Origin: Sphingosinicella humi
Lineage (GTDB): Bacteria; Pseudomonadota; Alphaproteobacteria; Sphingomonadales; Sphingomonadaceae
NCBI RefSeq assembly: GCF_003129465.1
Contig: NZ_QFFF01000001.1
Span: 1,969,501 to 2,033,500, forward strand
Direction of reading: 5' to 3'
DNA: 64,000 nt
A program made the translations under genes and the position numbers. Below are positions 26,601 through 35,195 of this stretch, one piece after another. The notes below the pieces were generated by a model. It had not been told where the DNA came from. It worked only from the letters and a program-made list of their open reading frames with translations, and did no database searches. Position 1 is the first letter of the stretch. Every line of letters starts with the position of its first letter.

Positions 26601-26866
26601 GGCAACGCATCTTCGACACGCACCGGCGGATCGTCATGTCCGCCCCGATGATCGGCGTGAAAGGCACGCTCCAGAAGGAAGGCGATGTCATCCATATCGT
26701 CAGCGACCGCCTGGAGGATCTGACCCCTCTCCTCCGTTCCGTCGGCGAACGCGATTTCCCGCATCGCCACGGTCCCGGCGACGGCGCCACGCACGGGAGC
26801 AGCGACCGCCGCATGGGCCGGACCCAGGATCCGCCGATCAGGCTCAAGAGCCGCAACTTCCATTAG
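23660..26866 (+). CDS. dnaE2: Error-prone DNA polymerase III alpha subunit DnaE2 (ImuC)
   Basis: A 1068-residue SOS-induced polymerase that replicates past lesions together with ImuA and ImuB. The PHP domain is at the N-terminus (VELQVATHFSFLRGVSSTEE, GITDRNTVGG). The polymerase core carries the catalytic acidic motif PPDIDVDFEHERREEV plus RYRTRGAVREIGKALG and the GFGSYGFPESHAASFAKIAY motif. An OB domain (VEVAGIVLIRQKPGKGNVTF) and a short RLKSRNFH end follow. The start is GTG 23660, overlapping the imuB stop (GTGA). It is controlled by the LexA box at 21179. Confidence 0.95.
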   Translation: MTYVELQVATHFSFLRGVSSTEELFAAARLLGHSAIGITDRNTVGGLVKALKAGEETGVHLVAGCRLDLMDGSSLLVWPEDRAGWSRLTRLLTLGKSRIDCKKGEKGQCFLHWEDVAAWSQGLVAALIPEEADAVAETALAQTADIFGDRAYLALTHRRRPGEAARFHALDLLVRRYGLRGLATGDVLYDSPDKRMLQDVVTAIRHKCTIDELGFRRERYADRHLKSPAEMERRFKHYPDAVRATADIAERCTFSLRELSYQYPDEIVLSGRTPQDALAQLTRTALADKFPEGPPKNYSDLLEHELRLVDKCRYAPYFLTVNSIVQFARSQHILCQGRGSAANSMICYVLGITSIDPVEHKLLFERFISESRDEPPDIDVDFEHERREEVIQWIYETYGHRHAALAAVVSRYRTRGAVREIGKALGLPEDLTSVLSGQVWGWSNEGVAERHVDEIGLDRADPRLELTLQLTRQLVGTPRHLSQHPGGFVLTRDRLDDLVPIEPATMKDRRVVEWEKDDLEELKIMKVDVLGLGMLACMRRAFDLLADHKGPRLTLSSEEMQKDDPKVFEMISRADTIGVFQIESRAQMSMLPRLRPKDFYDIVIQVAIVRPGPIQGDMVHPYLRRREGKEVPEYPKPEMEALLKKTLGVPLFQEQAMKVAIEGANFTPAEADALRRSMATFKSTGGVGKFRDKMIDGMLANGYTRDFAERTFKQIEGFGSYGFPESHAASFAKIAYASSWMKCHHPDIFCAALLNAQPMGFYQPAQIVRDAREHGVEVRPVCINASRWDCTLEAGEGLLPLRLGLRMVRGLANNHAATIITVRGDGPFTSIENVWLRSGVPVAALEKLADADAFVCFGLSRRQALWQVRGLGQARLPLFAAADAREANREPEVALSPMMEGREVVEDYRTVQLSLRAHPLSFLRDELDRRRITRAADLVRLKDGSKVEVAGIVLIRQKPGKGNVTFITLEDETGIANAILWQRIFDTHRRIVMSAPMIGVKGTLQKEGDVIHIVSDRLEDLTPLLRSVGERDFPHRHGPGDGATHGSSDRRMGRTQDPPIRLKSRNFH

Positions 26867-26944
26867 CGGTTCACCGCACTGGACAATCCCCCTGGCGCCC
26901 GCTTAGCTCCACCCATTAATTCCTTTCCGAAGGTTTCCAGCCCG

Positions 26945-29119
26945 ATGCGTCACGCCTATCTGCTGCTCCTGCCTCTCCTCACTCTCGCCGGAACCCAAGC
27001 CCCCGCCATGCAAGCCACTCAAGCCGCGACCGCCGCCAATCCCGAATTCGATTATCCGGCGACGTCGCGTCAGGACCTCGTCGAGACGCATTTCGGCGTC
27101 GAGGTGGCCGATCCCTATCGCTGGCTCGAGAACGATGTGCGCGAGGATAGCCAGGTGCGCGACTGGGTGACGGCGCAGAATGTAGTCACCGACGCCTATC
27201 TTGGGACGCTTCCCGGCCGCGACGCCTTCAAAACGCGGATCACCCAGCTTTACGATTATGAGCGCTTCGGCATTCCCGAGAAGAAGGGCGGCCGTTATTT
27301 CTACACGCGCAATGACGGACTCCAGAACCAGTCCGTCCTCTATGTCCGCGAGGCGCTGAACGGCGAGCCGCGGCTGCTGATCGACCCGAACAGCTGGTCC
27401 AAGGATGGCGCGACCGCGCTCGCCGAATGGGTGCCCTCGGAAGACGGCCAGAAGCTCCTCTATTCGGTACAGGACGGCGGCACCGACTGGCGGACCGTGA
27501 AGGTGCTCGACGTCGCCACCGGCCAGCTGCTTCCCGACACGGTGGAATGGGTCAAATTCTCCAATCTCGCCTGGGCCAAGGACGGCTCGGGCTTCTACTA
27601 TTCGCGCTTCCCCGAACCCAAGGAAGGCGAGAAGTTTCAGGCGCTGAACACCGATCAGGCGATCTACTTCCACCGTCTCGGCACCGCGCAATCCGACGAT
27701 GTGAAGATCTACGCGACGCCCGACCAGCCCAAGCGCGGCCATTTCGCCGAGGTGTCCGACGACGGACGCTGGCTGATCGTCACCACCTCCGAAGGCACAG
27801 ACGACAAATATGCCATCACGCTGATCGACCTTTCCAAGGCCGGTGCCGAGCCCCACAAGCTGATCGAGCGGCTGGAGAATAACTGGTCCTACATCGGCAA
27901 CCAGGGATCGACCTTCTATTTCGCCACCAACAAGGATGCGCCGCGCCTGCGGGTGGTTACGCTCGACGTGGCGCAGCCAAACCCGACACCGGTCGAGATC
28001 GTCGCCGAAGACAAGGCCACGCTGGACGGCGCCTCGATCGTCGGCGGCACGCTCATCGCCTCCTATCTGGTCGACGCCAAGACGGAGGTCCGGCGTTTCG
28101 CCCTCGACGGGACGCCCAAGGGCACGGTCAGCCTTCCCGGCATCGGAACGGCGATGGGCTTCGATGGGGATAAGGGGGATTCGGAGACTTTCTTCGCCTT
28201 CACCAGCTTCGCCACGCCGACGACCATCTACCGCTATGACGTCGCGACCGGCGAGGCCACGCCCTGGGCGCAGCCGGAGCTGAAATTCGATCCCGCTTCC
28301 TTCGACGTCAGCCAGCATTTCTACACGTCGAAGGACGGCACGCGCGTGCCGATGTTCGTCGTGAAGAAGAAGGGCGTCACCGGTCCGGCGCCGACGCTGC
28401 TCTATGGCTATGGCGGCTTCAACGTCTCGCTGACGCCGAGCTATTCGGCGACGCGGATCGCCTGGGTGGAGCAGGGCGGCGTGCTCGCCGTCGCCAATCT
28501 CCGCGGCGGCGGCGAATATGGCAAGGCCTGGCACGATGCCGGCCGGCTGGGCAACAAGCAGAACGTCTTCGACGACTTCATCGCCGCCGGCGAATATCTG
28601 ATCGCCCAGGGGATTACGGGGAAGGACCAGCTGGCTATCCAGGGCGGCTCCAATGGCGGTCTGTTGGTCGGCGCCGTGGTGAACCAGCGGCCCGACCTCT
28701 TCGCCGCCGCGCTGCCGGCCGTGGGCGTGATGGACATGCTTCGCTTCGATCGCTTCACCGCCGGCCGCTACTGGGTCGACGATTACGGTCATCCGAGCGA
28801 AGAGGCGGACTTCAAATATCTGCTCGGCTACTCGCCCTATCACAATATCGATTCGGACGTGGACTATCCGCCGGTGCTGGTGACGACCGCCGACACCGAC
28901 GATCGCGTCGTGCCCGGCCACAGCTTCAAATATGTCGCGGCCATGCAGCATGCCGATCCCGAAGGCGCGCCGCACCTCATCCGCATCGAGACCCGCGCCG
29001 GCCACGGCTCGGGGAAGCCCACGGACAAGATCATCGAGGAATATTCCGACATGTGGGCGTTCATCGCCCGCCATACCGGTCTCGATGTGGAGGGAACGGC
29101 CGAGACCTCGGCGCCGTAG
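26945..29119 (+). CDS. Prolyl oligopeptidase family serine peptidase (S9A), exported
   Basis: A 724-residue protein with a signal peptide (YLLLLPLLTLAGTQAPAM), then YPATSRQDLVETHFGVEVADPYRWLEN, the S9A start. A seven-bladed propeller fills the middle. The alpha/beta hydrolase domain has the nucleophile Ser in GGSNGGLLVGA, the Asp in TTADTDDRVVPGHSFKY and the His in RAGHGSGKP. It would cut short peptides after proline in the periplasm. No operon partner is evident. The ATG at 26945 lacks a clear Shine-Dalgarno. Confidence 0.95.
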   Translation: MRHAYLLLLPLLTLAGTQAPAMQATQAATAANPEFDYPATSRQDLVETHFGVEVADPYRWLENDVREDSQVRDWVTAQNVVTDAYLGTLPGRDAFKTRITQLYDYERFGIPEKKGGRYFYTRNDGLQNQSVLYVREALNGEPRLLIDPNSWSKDGATALAEWVPSEDGQKLLYSVQDGGTDWRTVKVLDVATGQLLPDTVEWVKFSNLAWAKDGSGFYYSRFPEPKEGEKFQALNTDQAIYFHRLGTAQSDDVKIYATPDQPKRGHFAEVSDDGRWLIVTTSEGTDDKYAITLIDLSKAGAEPHKLIERLENNWSYIGNQGSTFYFATNKDAPRLRVVTLDVAQPNPTPVEIVAEDKATLDGASIVGGTLIASYLVDAKTEVRRFALDGTPKGTVSLPGIGTAMGFDGDKGDSETFFAFTSFATPTTIYRYDVATGEATPWAQPELKFDPASFDVSQHFYTSKDGTRVPMFVVKKKGVTGPAPTLLYGYGGFNVSLTPSYSATRIAWVEQGGVLAVANLRGGGEYGKAWHDAGRLGNKQNVFDDFIAAGEYLIAQGITGKDQLAIQGGSNGGLLVGAVVNQRPDLFAAALPAVGVMDMLRFDRFTAGRYWVDDYGHPSEEADFKYLLGYSPYHNIDSDVDYPPVLVTTADTDDRVVPGHSFKYVAAMQHADPEGAPHLIRIETRAGHGSGKPTDKIIEEYSDMWAFIARHTGLDVEGTAETSAP

Positions 29120-29244
29120 GGCCGCACCGCCTCCGGAACGAAAGAGGGGTCGCTTTTGTTGTCTCCCCGAACAGGGGGCGGAAGAGGGCCGACGTACTCA
29201 TCGTATGGCGCACACTTCCGCTTCTCACGAAGGGAGTTTGAGTC

Positions 29245-29574
29245 ATGCGTAATGGAATGATGGGAATCGTACTGGCCGCAGGCCTGTCGCTCGGCGCCTG
29301 CACCACCTACGATCGCTACGGTTACGACAATAATCGCGACATTCGGGACGCGGCCACGGGGGCCGCTGTCGGCGCCGCAGTCGGTGCCGGCGTCGGCGCC
29401 GTCGTCGACGGGTTGGACCCGCTCGAAGGCGCGGCCGGCGGCGCGGTGATCGGTGGCATCGTCGGCGCGATCGCCAGCGACAGCAATCCCGGCTGGTATC
29501 GGGACGAGCGCGGCGATTGCTTCTACGTCGACCGTTCCGGCCGGCGCGTCTACGATTACGACCGGCGCTGCTGA
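29245..29574 (+). CDS. Glycine-zipper lipoprotein, function unknown
   Basis: A 109-residue protein with a lipobox (LSLGACTT, Cys at about residue 19), a Tyr/Asp/Arg-rich stretch, then a glycine zipper of two short membrane-like helices (AATGAAVGAAVGAGVGAV and GGAVIGGIVGAIA). It ends with an aromatic tail (YRDERGDCFYVDRSG). This is the common outer-membrane glycine-zipper (17-kDa-antigen-like) layout. The ATG at 29245 follows GAAGGGAG. It is monocistronic. Confidence 0.8.
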   Translation: MRNGMMGIVLAAGLSLGACTTYDRYGYDNNRDIRDAATGAAVGAAVGAGVGAVVDGLDPLEGAAGGAVIGGIVGAIASDSNPGWYRDERGDCFYVDRSGRRVYDYDRRC

Positions 29575-29657
29575 TAGCAGGCTCTGCCGCGCCTTCGGTT
29601 GATTATCGGGCGCGACAGCCGGTAAGCGCCTCCTGGAGCTGTTGAAGGGGGCGAACG

Positions 29658-30701
29658 TTGTCATCGGCGGGAAAACTAGCCGGTCTCGTGCCGGGATTGC
29701 TGTTGTGCGGGGTCGTCGTTCTCGCCGCCGCAGGGCTAGAGGCCGTCGAAATCCATCTGTTCGGGCGCGCCTGGATCGACGCGCTTGTCCTCGCCATTCT
29801 GGTCGGCACAGCCATCCGGTCGGTGTGGACGCCCGGCGATGTGTGGCAGCCCGGGATCGACCTCAGCGCCAAATTCCTGCTCGAGGTCGCCGTCGTCCTG
29901 CTCGGCGCCACCTTGAGCGCGAGCGCCCTCGCCGCCGCCGGATGGGTCCTGCTGCTCGGCATCGCCCTCGTCGTCGCGCTGTCCTTGGCCGCGAGCTATG
30001 GACTCGGAAGGCTGTTCGGTCTGCCGCGCCGGATGGCGGTGTTGATTGCCTGCGGCAACTCCATCTGCGGCAATTCGGCGATCGCGGCGGTGGCTCCCGT
30101 CATAGGCGCGGAGAGCCGGGACGTCGCCGCCTCCATCGCCTTCACCGCCGTGCTGGGCGTGGCTGTGGTCCTGCTCCTCCCCTTCATCGCGCTTTTCCTT
30201 GGAATGGAAGCCGAAGCCTATGGCGTCCTCGCCGGCCTCACCGTCTATGCCGTTCCGCAGGTGCTCGCGGCGACGGCGCCGATAAGCTCGCTCTCGGCGC
30301 AGGTCGGCACGATGGTGAAGCTGGTCCGGGTCTTGATGCTCGGCCCCGTCGTCCTTTGCTTGTCGCTGCTTCGGGCGCGGCTGCATGAGACGGGCGATCG
30401 CGACGACGCGCAGCCGCGTCGAACCAGGCCGCGGCCGCACCAGTTGCTGCCGTGGTTCATCGTCGGATTCCTGCTTCTCGCGGCTGCCCGGGCCGCGGGA
30501 GCGGTGCCCGAGATCGCACTCGCGCCGCTGTCGACGCTCGCTACCTGGCTGACGATCCTGGCGATGGCGGCCCTCGGCCTCGGAGTCGACGTCCGCACGG
30601 TGGCGAAAGCCGGCGGGAGGATCGCCAGCGTGGTAACGCTTTCGCTCCTCCTCCTCGGAGTCGTGGCGTGGCTCCTGATCGGGGCCCTGGGAATCGCCTA
30701 G
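29658..30701 (+). CDS. YeiH-family putative sulfate exporter
   Basis: A 347-residue membrane protein with about nine to ten hydrophobic segments. The family motif is [20 protein letters not shown], and the [12 protein letters not shown] and final [15 protein letters not shown] segments also fit UPF0324/YeiH. Sulfate or sulfite export is proposed for some members but is not certain. Start codon TTG 29658 is behind GAAGGGGG. Its stop codon shares CTAG with the stop of the convergent MCP-like gene (4-bp overlap of 30698-30701). Confidence 0.85.
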   Translation: MSSAGKLAGLVPGLLLCGVVVLAAAGLEAVEIHLFGRAWIDALVLAILVGTAIRSVWTPGDVWQPGIDLSAKFLLEVAVVLLGATLSASALAAAGWVLLLGIALVVALSLAASYGLGRLFGLPRRMAVLIACGNSICGNSAIAAVAPVIGAESRDVAASIAFTAVLGVAVVLLLPFIALFLGMEAEAYGVLAGLTVYAVPQVLAATAPISSLSAQVGTMVKLVRVLMLGPVVLCLSLLRARLHETGDRDDAQPRRTRPRPHQLLPWFIVGFLLLAAARAAGAVPEIALAPLSTLATWLTILAMAALGLGVDVRTVAKAGGRIASVVTLSLLLLGVVAWLLIGALGIA

Positions 30702-31741
30702 GCGGCCAGCATCTCGTCGGCCACGCCTGCGATCTGGTGCTCGACGACGCAGGTGAGGTTCAGTGAATTGCGCCCGCCGCGGTCGTTGGCGTCGGCATAG
30801 GCGATGACGCGATCACTTTGCGGAATGGTTCCCCTTGGGGCACGGTCCGTGGGGAGGGCATAATGCTTGTCGAACTCGCCCGGCGCGGTCGAGGCGACGA
30901 TGCGGCCGCCATGCTCCATGATGCGGATGGTGGCGCCGCGTATTTCCTTGTCGGCCGCCGCGACCTGGGTCTGGAGCTGCTCCGCCGCGTTCCGTTCCCA
31001 GTCATATTCGAGGTACAGGCAGCCTTCGGCAGGCTGCCCGTCATTCTCGAGCGAGCGGATGCCGCAGGCGAAGATCAGCACCTGCCTGCCCGCCGAATAG
31101 GGATTCTCCCACACCGCGTCGGTGAACCAGTCGTCGACCGAGCGGCTTTCGATCACCTTGGCGAACTGCGGCTCGCCGCCGACATCGACGCCGAGGAGAG
31201 CGCTGCGGGGATCGGCCGAGCCGATCACCTTGCCCGATCGCGTCGCGAACAGGGCGTTCAGATAATAAGGCGAGAAACGCATCGCCGCCCGCAGCCGGTC
31301 CTCCGCCCTTGAAACCTTCTCACGATTCTCGGGATCGCGGATGGCGGCGATGATCGCTTCGTCGGTGGCCAGGATGCGAATGTCGGTGCTGCGCGAATAG
31401 ACGGCGCGCGCGAAGGTCTGCACGGTCGCGGAGGCGAATTCGGCAAGCCGGCTGCCCTCGATGTCGTCGACCAGGCTGTCGGCGATGGCCGAGCCGGTCT
31501 TGAGGCGGTCTATCACCAGCGCGCGGAAATCGTGGGAAGCCGCCCGGGCCTGGCCGGCGAGCGCCTTCACTTCCTGGGCGACGACGGCGAATCCCCGTCC
31601 GGCCTCGCCGGAGCGCGCGGCCTCGATCGTGGCGTTGAGCGCGAGGAAGTTGGTCTGCTTCGCGATCCGCTCGGTGGCGGCGGCGAAACGGCCCACTTCA
31701 CTCTCCAACTGATCCATCAGCGCCTTGATTCGTCTCGGCAT
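30698..31741 (-). CDS. Soluble methyl-accepting-type signalling protein with C-terminal Cache domain
   Basis: A 347-residue protein with no hydrophobic segment. Residues 1-65 hold a chemoreceptor signalling tip ([20 protein letters not shown], then [15 protein letters not shown]). A helical linker leads to a Cache-like sensor at about residues 115-340, with [40 protein letters not shown] and [11 protein letters not shown]. The order is the reverse of a normal receptor, and HAMP and transmembrane helices are missing. An in-frame TAA directly precedes the ATG, so the N-terminus is not hidden. A CtrA-like site lies upstream. Role is unknown. Confidence 0.8.
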   Translation of the reverse strand: MPRRIKALMDQLESEVGRFAAATERIAKQTNFLALNATIEAARSGEAGRGFAVVAQEVKALAGQARAASHDFRALVIDRLKTGSAIADSLVDDIEGSRLAEFASATVQTFARAVYSRSTDIRILATDEAIIAAIRDPENREKVSRAEDRLRAAMRFSPYYLNALFATRSGKVIGSADPRSALLGVDVGGEPQFAKVIESRSVDDWFTDAVWENPYSAGRQVLIFACGIRSLENDGQPAEGCLYLEYDWERNAAEQLQTQVAAADKEIRGATIRIMEHGGRIVASTAPGEFDKHYALPTDRAPRGTIPQSDRVIAYADANDRGGRNSLNLTCVVEHQIAGVADEMLAA

Positions 31742-31787
31742 TTATCCGCCCGTCCGTTGGTGTCCGCTCCAGCTAGGGCGGAAAGGG

Positions 31788-31802
31788 CTAAGGCTGGGTT
31801 AA
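31788..31802 (-). promoter_or_regulatory. CtrA-like binding site upstream of the MCP-Cache gene
   Basis: On the minus strand the sequence reads TTAA-N7-TTAG, one base off the CtrA consensus TTAA-N7-TTAA. It lies 46 bp upstream of the gene's ATG at 31741. CtrA controls motility and chemotaxis genes in many alphaproteobacteria, which fits the gene type. It remains a motif match only. Confidence 0.4.
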
Positions 31803-31919
31803 CCAGTGGAAAAAGCTGAACATGAGGCGACAAATGAGTTCAGCGGAAGGTCATGGCGGCCTTGATACAAGAGGGGCAAGCTCATGATTTATGGGCGGTT
31901 TTTTGAATGGAGGTTTGCC

Positions 31920-32414
31920 ATGAGGAAATTTTCCAAAATCTTGACGGGCGCCGCCGCAGCCGCCCTCGTCACCCTTACCGCTGCCGCGCCGGCCCAGGCC
32001 CAGTGGCGTCATTACGATCGGGATAACGGCATCGACATTGGCGATATCGCCGCGGGTGTCGCGATCATCGGCGGCGCCGCGCTCGCGATCGACGCGCTCA
32101 CCAAGAACGATCGCTATGACCGCTACGATCGCTATGGCCGTACTTATGGCGGCTATTATGACGGCTACGGCTATCGCGACGCCTATTACGGGCCGCAGGC
32201 CTCGGTGAACGCCTGTGCCCGCACCGCGCAGCGTTATGGCGCGCGGGTGGAGATCACCGACGTCGATCGCCGCGGCTATAACGGCTACCGCGTGCGCGGC
32301 CGGACCTACGTCCGCGATTATAACTATGGCCGCTGGGGCCGCGGCTACGATTACGACCGCGAGTCCTTCACCTGCTATGCGGAGAACGGCCGGGTCTATG
32401 ATTTCCGCATCTGA
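31920..32414 (+). CDS. Exported tyrosine/arginine/glycine-rich protein, function unknown
   Basis: A 164-residue protein. It has a signal peptide (MRKFSKILTGAAAAALVTLT, ending PAQAQ) and a short hydrophobic segment (DIAAGVAIIGGAALAIDAL), followed by a Tyr/Asp/Arg/Gly-rich body. Tyr-Asp-Arg units repeat (DRYDRYDRYG), and two cysteines (NACARTAQRYGA and FTCYAENG) flank the C-terminal part. Similar proteins are common in sphingomonads as hypotheticals. The ATG at 31920 follows GGAGG. A hairpin with a T-run (32453-32491) lies between this gene and guaA. Confidence 0.75.
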   Translation: MRKFSKILTGAAAAALVTLTAAAPAQAQWRHYDRDNGIDIGDIAAGVAIIGGAALAIDALTKNDRYDRYDRYGRTYGGYYDGYGYRDAYYGPQASVNACARTAQRYGARVEITDVDRRGYNGYRVRGRTYVRDYNYGRWGRGYDYDRESFTCYAENGRVYDFRI

Positions 32415-32452
32415 CGGCGTGTAGCGTAATTTCCGTCAGCTTGCTGGACAGG

Positions 32453-32491
32453 GATGCGCGCGGGTCTTAGGGCTCGCGCGCATCTTTTTTT
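32453..32491 (+). terminator. Terminator-like hairpin between the exported protein gene and guaA
   Basis: A 10-bp GC-rich stem (32453-32462 with 32475-32484) is followed by seven T residues. It ends 23 bp before the guaA ATG. It can be read as the terminator of the upstream gene, or as an attenuator in the guaA leader. Confidence 0.8.
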
Positions 32492-32514
32492 GCGCGCGGA
32501 AGTCCCCCGAATCC

Positions 32515-34074
32515 ATGACCGTCCAGCCCAGCGATTCCATCCTTATCGTCGATTTCGGAAGCCAGGTGACCCAGCTCATCGCCCGACGGGTGCGCGAGGC
32601 GGGGGTCTATAGCGAGATCGCACCGTTCAGCAGCGCGCTTGAAGCGTTCGAGCGGATGAAGCCCAAGGGCATCATTCTCTCCGGCGGTCCGGCCTCGGTG
32701 ACGACCGAGGACAGCCCGAGAGCGCCCGACGCGCTGTTCGAGGCCGGGGTGCCGATGCTCGGCATCTGCTATGGCCAGCAGCTCATGGCGGAGCAGTTGG
32801 GCGGCAAGGTCGTCAACGGCGACCATGCCGAGTTTGGCCGCGCCTTCATCGAAATCAAGGACGAGTGCCCCCTGTTCGACGGTCTCTGGACGACCGGCGA
32901 GAAGCACCAGGTCTGGATGAGTCACGGCGACAAGGTCGAGCGGCTTCCAGACGGATTCCGCATCGTCGCCCAGTCGGACGGTGCGCCTTATGCCGCCACC
33001 GTCCACGATGGGAAGCGCTTCTACGGCGTCCAGTTCCATCCCGAGGTGGTCCACACCCCCGACGGAGGCAAGCTCATCGCCAATTTCGTCCGCCACGTCT
33101 GCGGCCTCGCCGGCGACTGGACGATGGCCGAGTTCCGAGCCACCAAGATCGCCGAAATCCGCGAGCAGGTGGGCGAGGGCAGGGTGATCTGCGGCCTCTC
33201 CGGCGGCGTCGACAGCGCCGTGGCCGCGGTGCTGATCCACGAGGCGATCGGCGACCAGCTGACCTGCGTTTTCGTCGATCATGGGCTGATGCGACTCGGC
33301 GAGGCCGAGCAGGTCGTCAGCCTCTTCCGAAACCACTATAACATCCCGCTCGTCCATGTGGATGCGGAAACCCTGTTCCTGAGCGGCCTTGCCGGCGTCA
33401 CCGACCCCGAGGCCAAGCGCAAGTTCATCGGCAAGACCTTCATCGACGTGTTCGAGGAGGAAGCGAAGAAGGTCGGCGGCGCCGATTTCCTCGCCCAAGG
33501 CACGCTCTATCCCGACGTCATCGAAAGCGTCAGCTTCACGGGTGGCCCGTCGGTCACGATCAAGAGCCACCACAATGTCGGTGGCCTGCCCGAGCGGATG
33601 AACATGAAGCTCGTCGAGCCCTTGCGCGAGCTCTTCAAGGACGAGGTACGCGAGCTCGGCCGCGAGTTGGGGCTGCCCGATGCCTTCGTCGGCCGCCACC
33701 CGTTCCCCGGCCCGGGCCTCGCCATCCGCATCCCCGGCGAGGTGACCAAGGAGCGCTGCGATATCCTGCGCAAGGCCGACGCCATCTATCTCGAGGAAAT
33801 CCGCAACGCGGGCCTCTACGACGCCATCTGGCAGGCCTTCGCCGTGCTGCTGCCGGTGAAGACGGTCGGCGTGATGGGCGATTATCGCACCTATGACAGC
33901 GTCTGCGCGCTCCGCGCCGTCACCTCCACCGACGGCATGACAGCGGACATCTACCCCTTCGACGCCGCCTTCCTCAGCCGCTGTGCGACGCGCATCATCA
34001 ACGAAGTCCGCGGCATAAACCGAGTCGTCTACGACTATACGTCGAAGCCCCCCGGCACCATCGAGTGGGAGTGA
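32515..34074 (+). CDS. guaA: GMP synthase (glutamine-hydrolysing)
   Basis: A 519-residue enzyme that makes GMP from XMP, glutamine and ATP. The N-terminal class-I amidotransferase domain has the nucleophile Cys in GICYGQQLM and the His-Glu pair in [11 protein letters not shown]. The ATP-pyrophosphatase domain carries the P-loop [12 protein letters not shown], and the C-terminal dimerisation domain ends [14 protein letters not shown]. Length matches E. coli GuaA (525). The gene starts 23 bp after a strong hairpin with a T-run, so its promoter or attenuation must lie around that structure. Confidence 0.97.
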   Translation: MTVQPSDSILIVDFGSQVTQLIARRVREAGVYSEIAPFSSALEAFERMKPKGIILSGGPASVTTEDSPRAPDALFEAGVPMLGICYGQQLMAEQLGGKVVNGDHAEFGRAFIEIKDECPLFDGLWTTGEKHQVWMSHGDKVERLPDGFRIVAQSDGAPYAATVHDGKRFYGVQFHPEVVHTPDGGKLIANFVRHVCGLAGDWTMAEFRATKIAEIREQVGEGRVICGLSGGVDSAVAAVLIHEAIGDQLTCVFVDHGLMRLGEAEQVVSLFRNHYNIPLVHVDAETLFLSGLAGVTDPEAKRKFIGKTFIDVFEEEAKKVGGADFLAQGTLYPDVIESVSFTGGPSVTIKSHHNVGGLPERMNMKLVEPLRELFKDEVRELGRELGLPDAFVGRHPFPGPGLAIRIPGEVTKERCDILRKADAIYLEEIRNAGLYDAIWQAFAVLLPVKTVGVMGDYRTYDSVCALRAVTSTDGMTADIYPFDAAFLSRCATRIINEVRGINRVVYDYTSKPPGTIEWE

Positions 34075-34079
34075 CGCGC

Positions 34080-34427
34080 GTGTCTGTGACGATGTTCGGC
34101 ATCAAGAATTGCGACACGATCAAGAAGGCCCGCGCCTGGCTCGGTGAACGGGGCGTCGCCTACGATTTCCACGACTACAAGGCCGCCGGCATCGATGAGG
34201 CGCGGTTGAGGCGTTGGAGCGGGGAGGTCGGCTGGGAGACGCTGTTGAACCGCGCCGGCACCACCTTCCGCAAGCTGCCCGACGCCGAAAAGGCCGGGCT
34301 GGACGAAGACAAGGCCGTTGCGCTGATGATCGCACAGCCCTCGATGATCAAGCGGCCCGTGCTGGAGGCGAAGGGCAAGCTGCTGGTCGGCTTCGATCGG
34401 GCCCGATACGAAGCGGCTTTCGGCTGA
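34080..34427 (+). CDS. ArsC/Spx-family (YffB-like) thioredoxin-fold protein
   Basis: A 115-residue protein with VTMFGIKNCDTIKKARAWL at the N-terminus: a single Cys in the ArsC/Spx position, no CxxC. HDYKAAGIDEARLRRWSGEV and the conserved QPSMIKRPVLE near the C-terminus fit the ArsC-like YffB subgroup; true arsenate reduction is not implied. Start GTG 34080 has GGAG upstream; GTG 34071 would overlap the guaA stop by 4 bp. Its stop sits in a perfect palindrome shared with the convergent TSUP gene. Confidence 0.85.
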   Translation: MSVTMFGIKNCDTIKKARAWLGERGVAYDFHDYKAAGIDEARLRRWSGEVGWETLLNRAGTTFRKLPDAEKAGLDEDKAVALMIAQPSMIKRPVLEAKGKLLVGFDRARYEAAFG

Positions 34428-34436
34428 ATATCAGCC
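34422..34436. repeat. Perfect palindrome holding two convergent stop codons
   Basis: GGCTGA-ATA-TCAGCC. The TGA of the ArsC-like gene and, on the other strand, the TGA of the TSUP gene are mirror images around a 3-bp centre. No T-run follows, so it is not a classic terminator. Confidence 0.6.
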
Positions 34437-35195
34437 AAGCACCCGATAGATCCCATAGAGGCTGGTCAGGGTGAGGATCACGCCCACCATAACCAGCAGC
34501 CCCTTGGTCGGCACCCGTTTCGCCACTACTGCGCCCGCTGGCGCGGCCATGACGCCGCCGAGGAGCAGGCCGATCGTCGCCACCGTGAACGCCTCCGGCC
34601 CCAGCGTCGCAATGAAGGTGGCCGAGATGGTGACGGTGAGGAAGAATTCGGCGACGCTCACGGTGCCGATAACCTTGCGGGGATTGGCGCCTTGGACCAG
34701 CAGGTTGCTGGTCACCACCGGGCCCCAGCCGCCGCCACCCGCCGCGTCGAGGAAGCCGCCGGCCAGCCCGAGCGGCGCGATCACCTTCGGTTTTCCATCA
34801 GCCGGAGGATATTTGATGCCCCGCCAGAGCAGGTAGAGGCCAATCGCGGACAGATAGGCGAGGACGACCGGCCGCGCGACCTCCGCGTCCACCTGAGTTA
34901 GGACATAAGCCCCGAGAATGCCGCCGATCACGCCGGGGATCACGAGCCGCGAGAATAGCCGCCAGTCGACATTCTTGTGCGCCGCATGGCTGATGCCGGA
35001 GGCGGCGGTGGTGAAGCTTTCCACCATATGGACACCGGCCGACGCCGCCGCCGGCGGGATGCCAAGGCTGATGAGCAGGGTGTTGGAGATGACTCCGAAG
35101 GCCATGCCCAGCGCCCCGTCCACCAGCTGCGCGGCAAAGCCCACGGCGATGAAGGGCAGGACATCGAGCAAGCCGATCGTCGAGAGGTCAAGCAT
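34431..35195 (-). CDS. TSUP (TauE/SafE) family membrane transporter
   Basis: A 254-residue protein with about seven to eight hydrophobic segments and the two-fold repeat of the family: FAAQLVDGALGMAFGVISNT in the first half and GLAGGFLDAAGGGGWGPVVT in the second. TSUP proteins move sulfite, sulfoacetate or related organosulfur anions in some bacteria; the substrate here is unknown. The ATG at 35195 follows GGGAG. Longer upstream in-frame sequence is unlike a membrane protein. It is convergent with the ArsC-like gene, only 3 bp apart. Confidence 0.85.
   Translation of the reverse strand: MLDLSTIGLLDVLPFIAVGFAAQLVDGALGMAFGVISNTLLISLGIPPAAASAGVHMVESFTTAASGISHAAHKNVDWRLFSRLVIPGVIGGILGAYVLTQVDAEVARPVVLAYLSAIGLYLLWRGIKYPPADGKPKVIAPLGLAGGFLDAAGGGGWGPVVTSNLLVQGANPRKVIGTVSVAEFFLTVTISATFIATLGPEAFTVATIGLLLGGVMAAPAGAVVAKRVPTKGLLVMVGVILTLTSLYGIYRVLG

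Noticed and set aside
32467-33699. 410-residue open frame on the minus strand
   Set aside because: It is antisense to guaA, with typical GC-rich third-position shadow composition and no motif.
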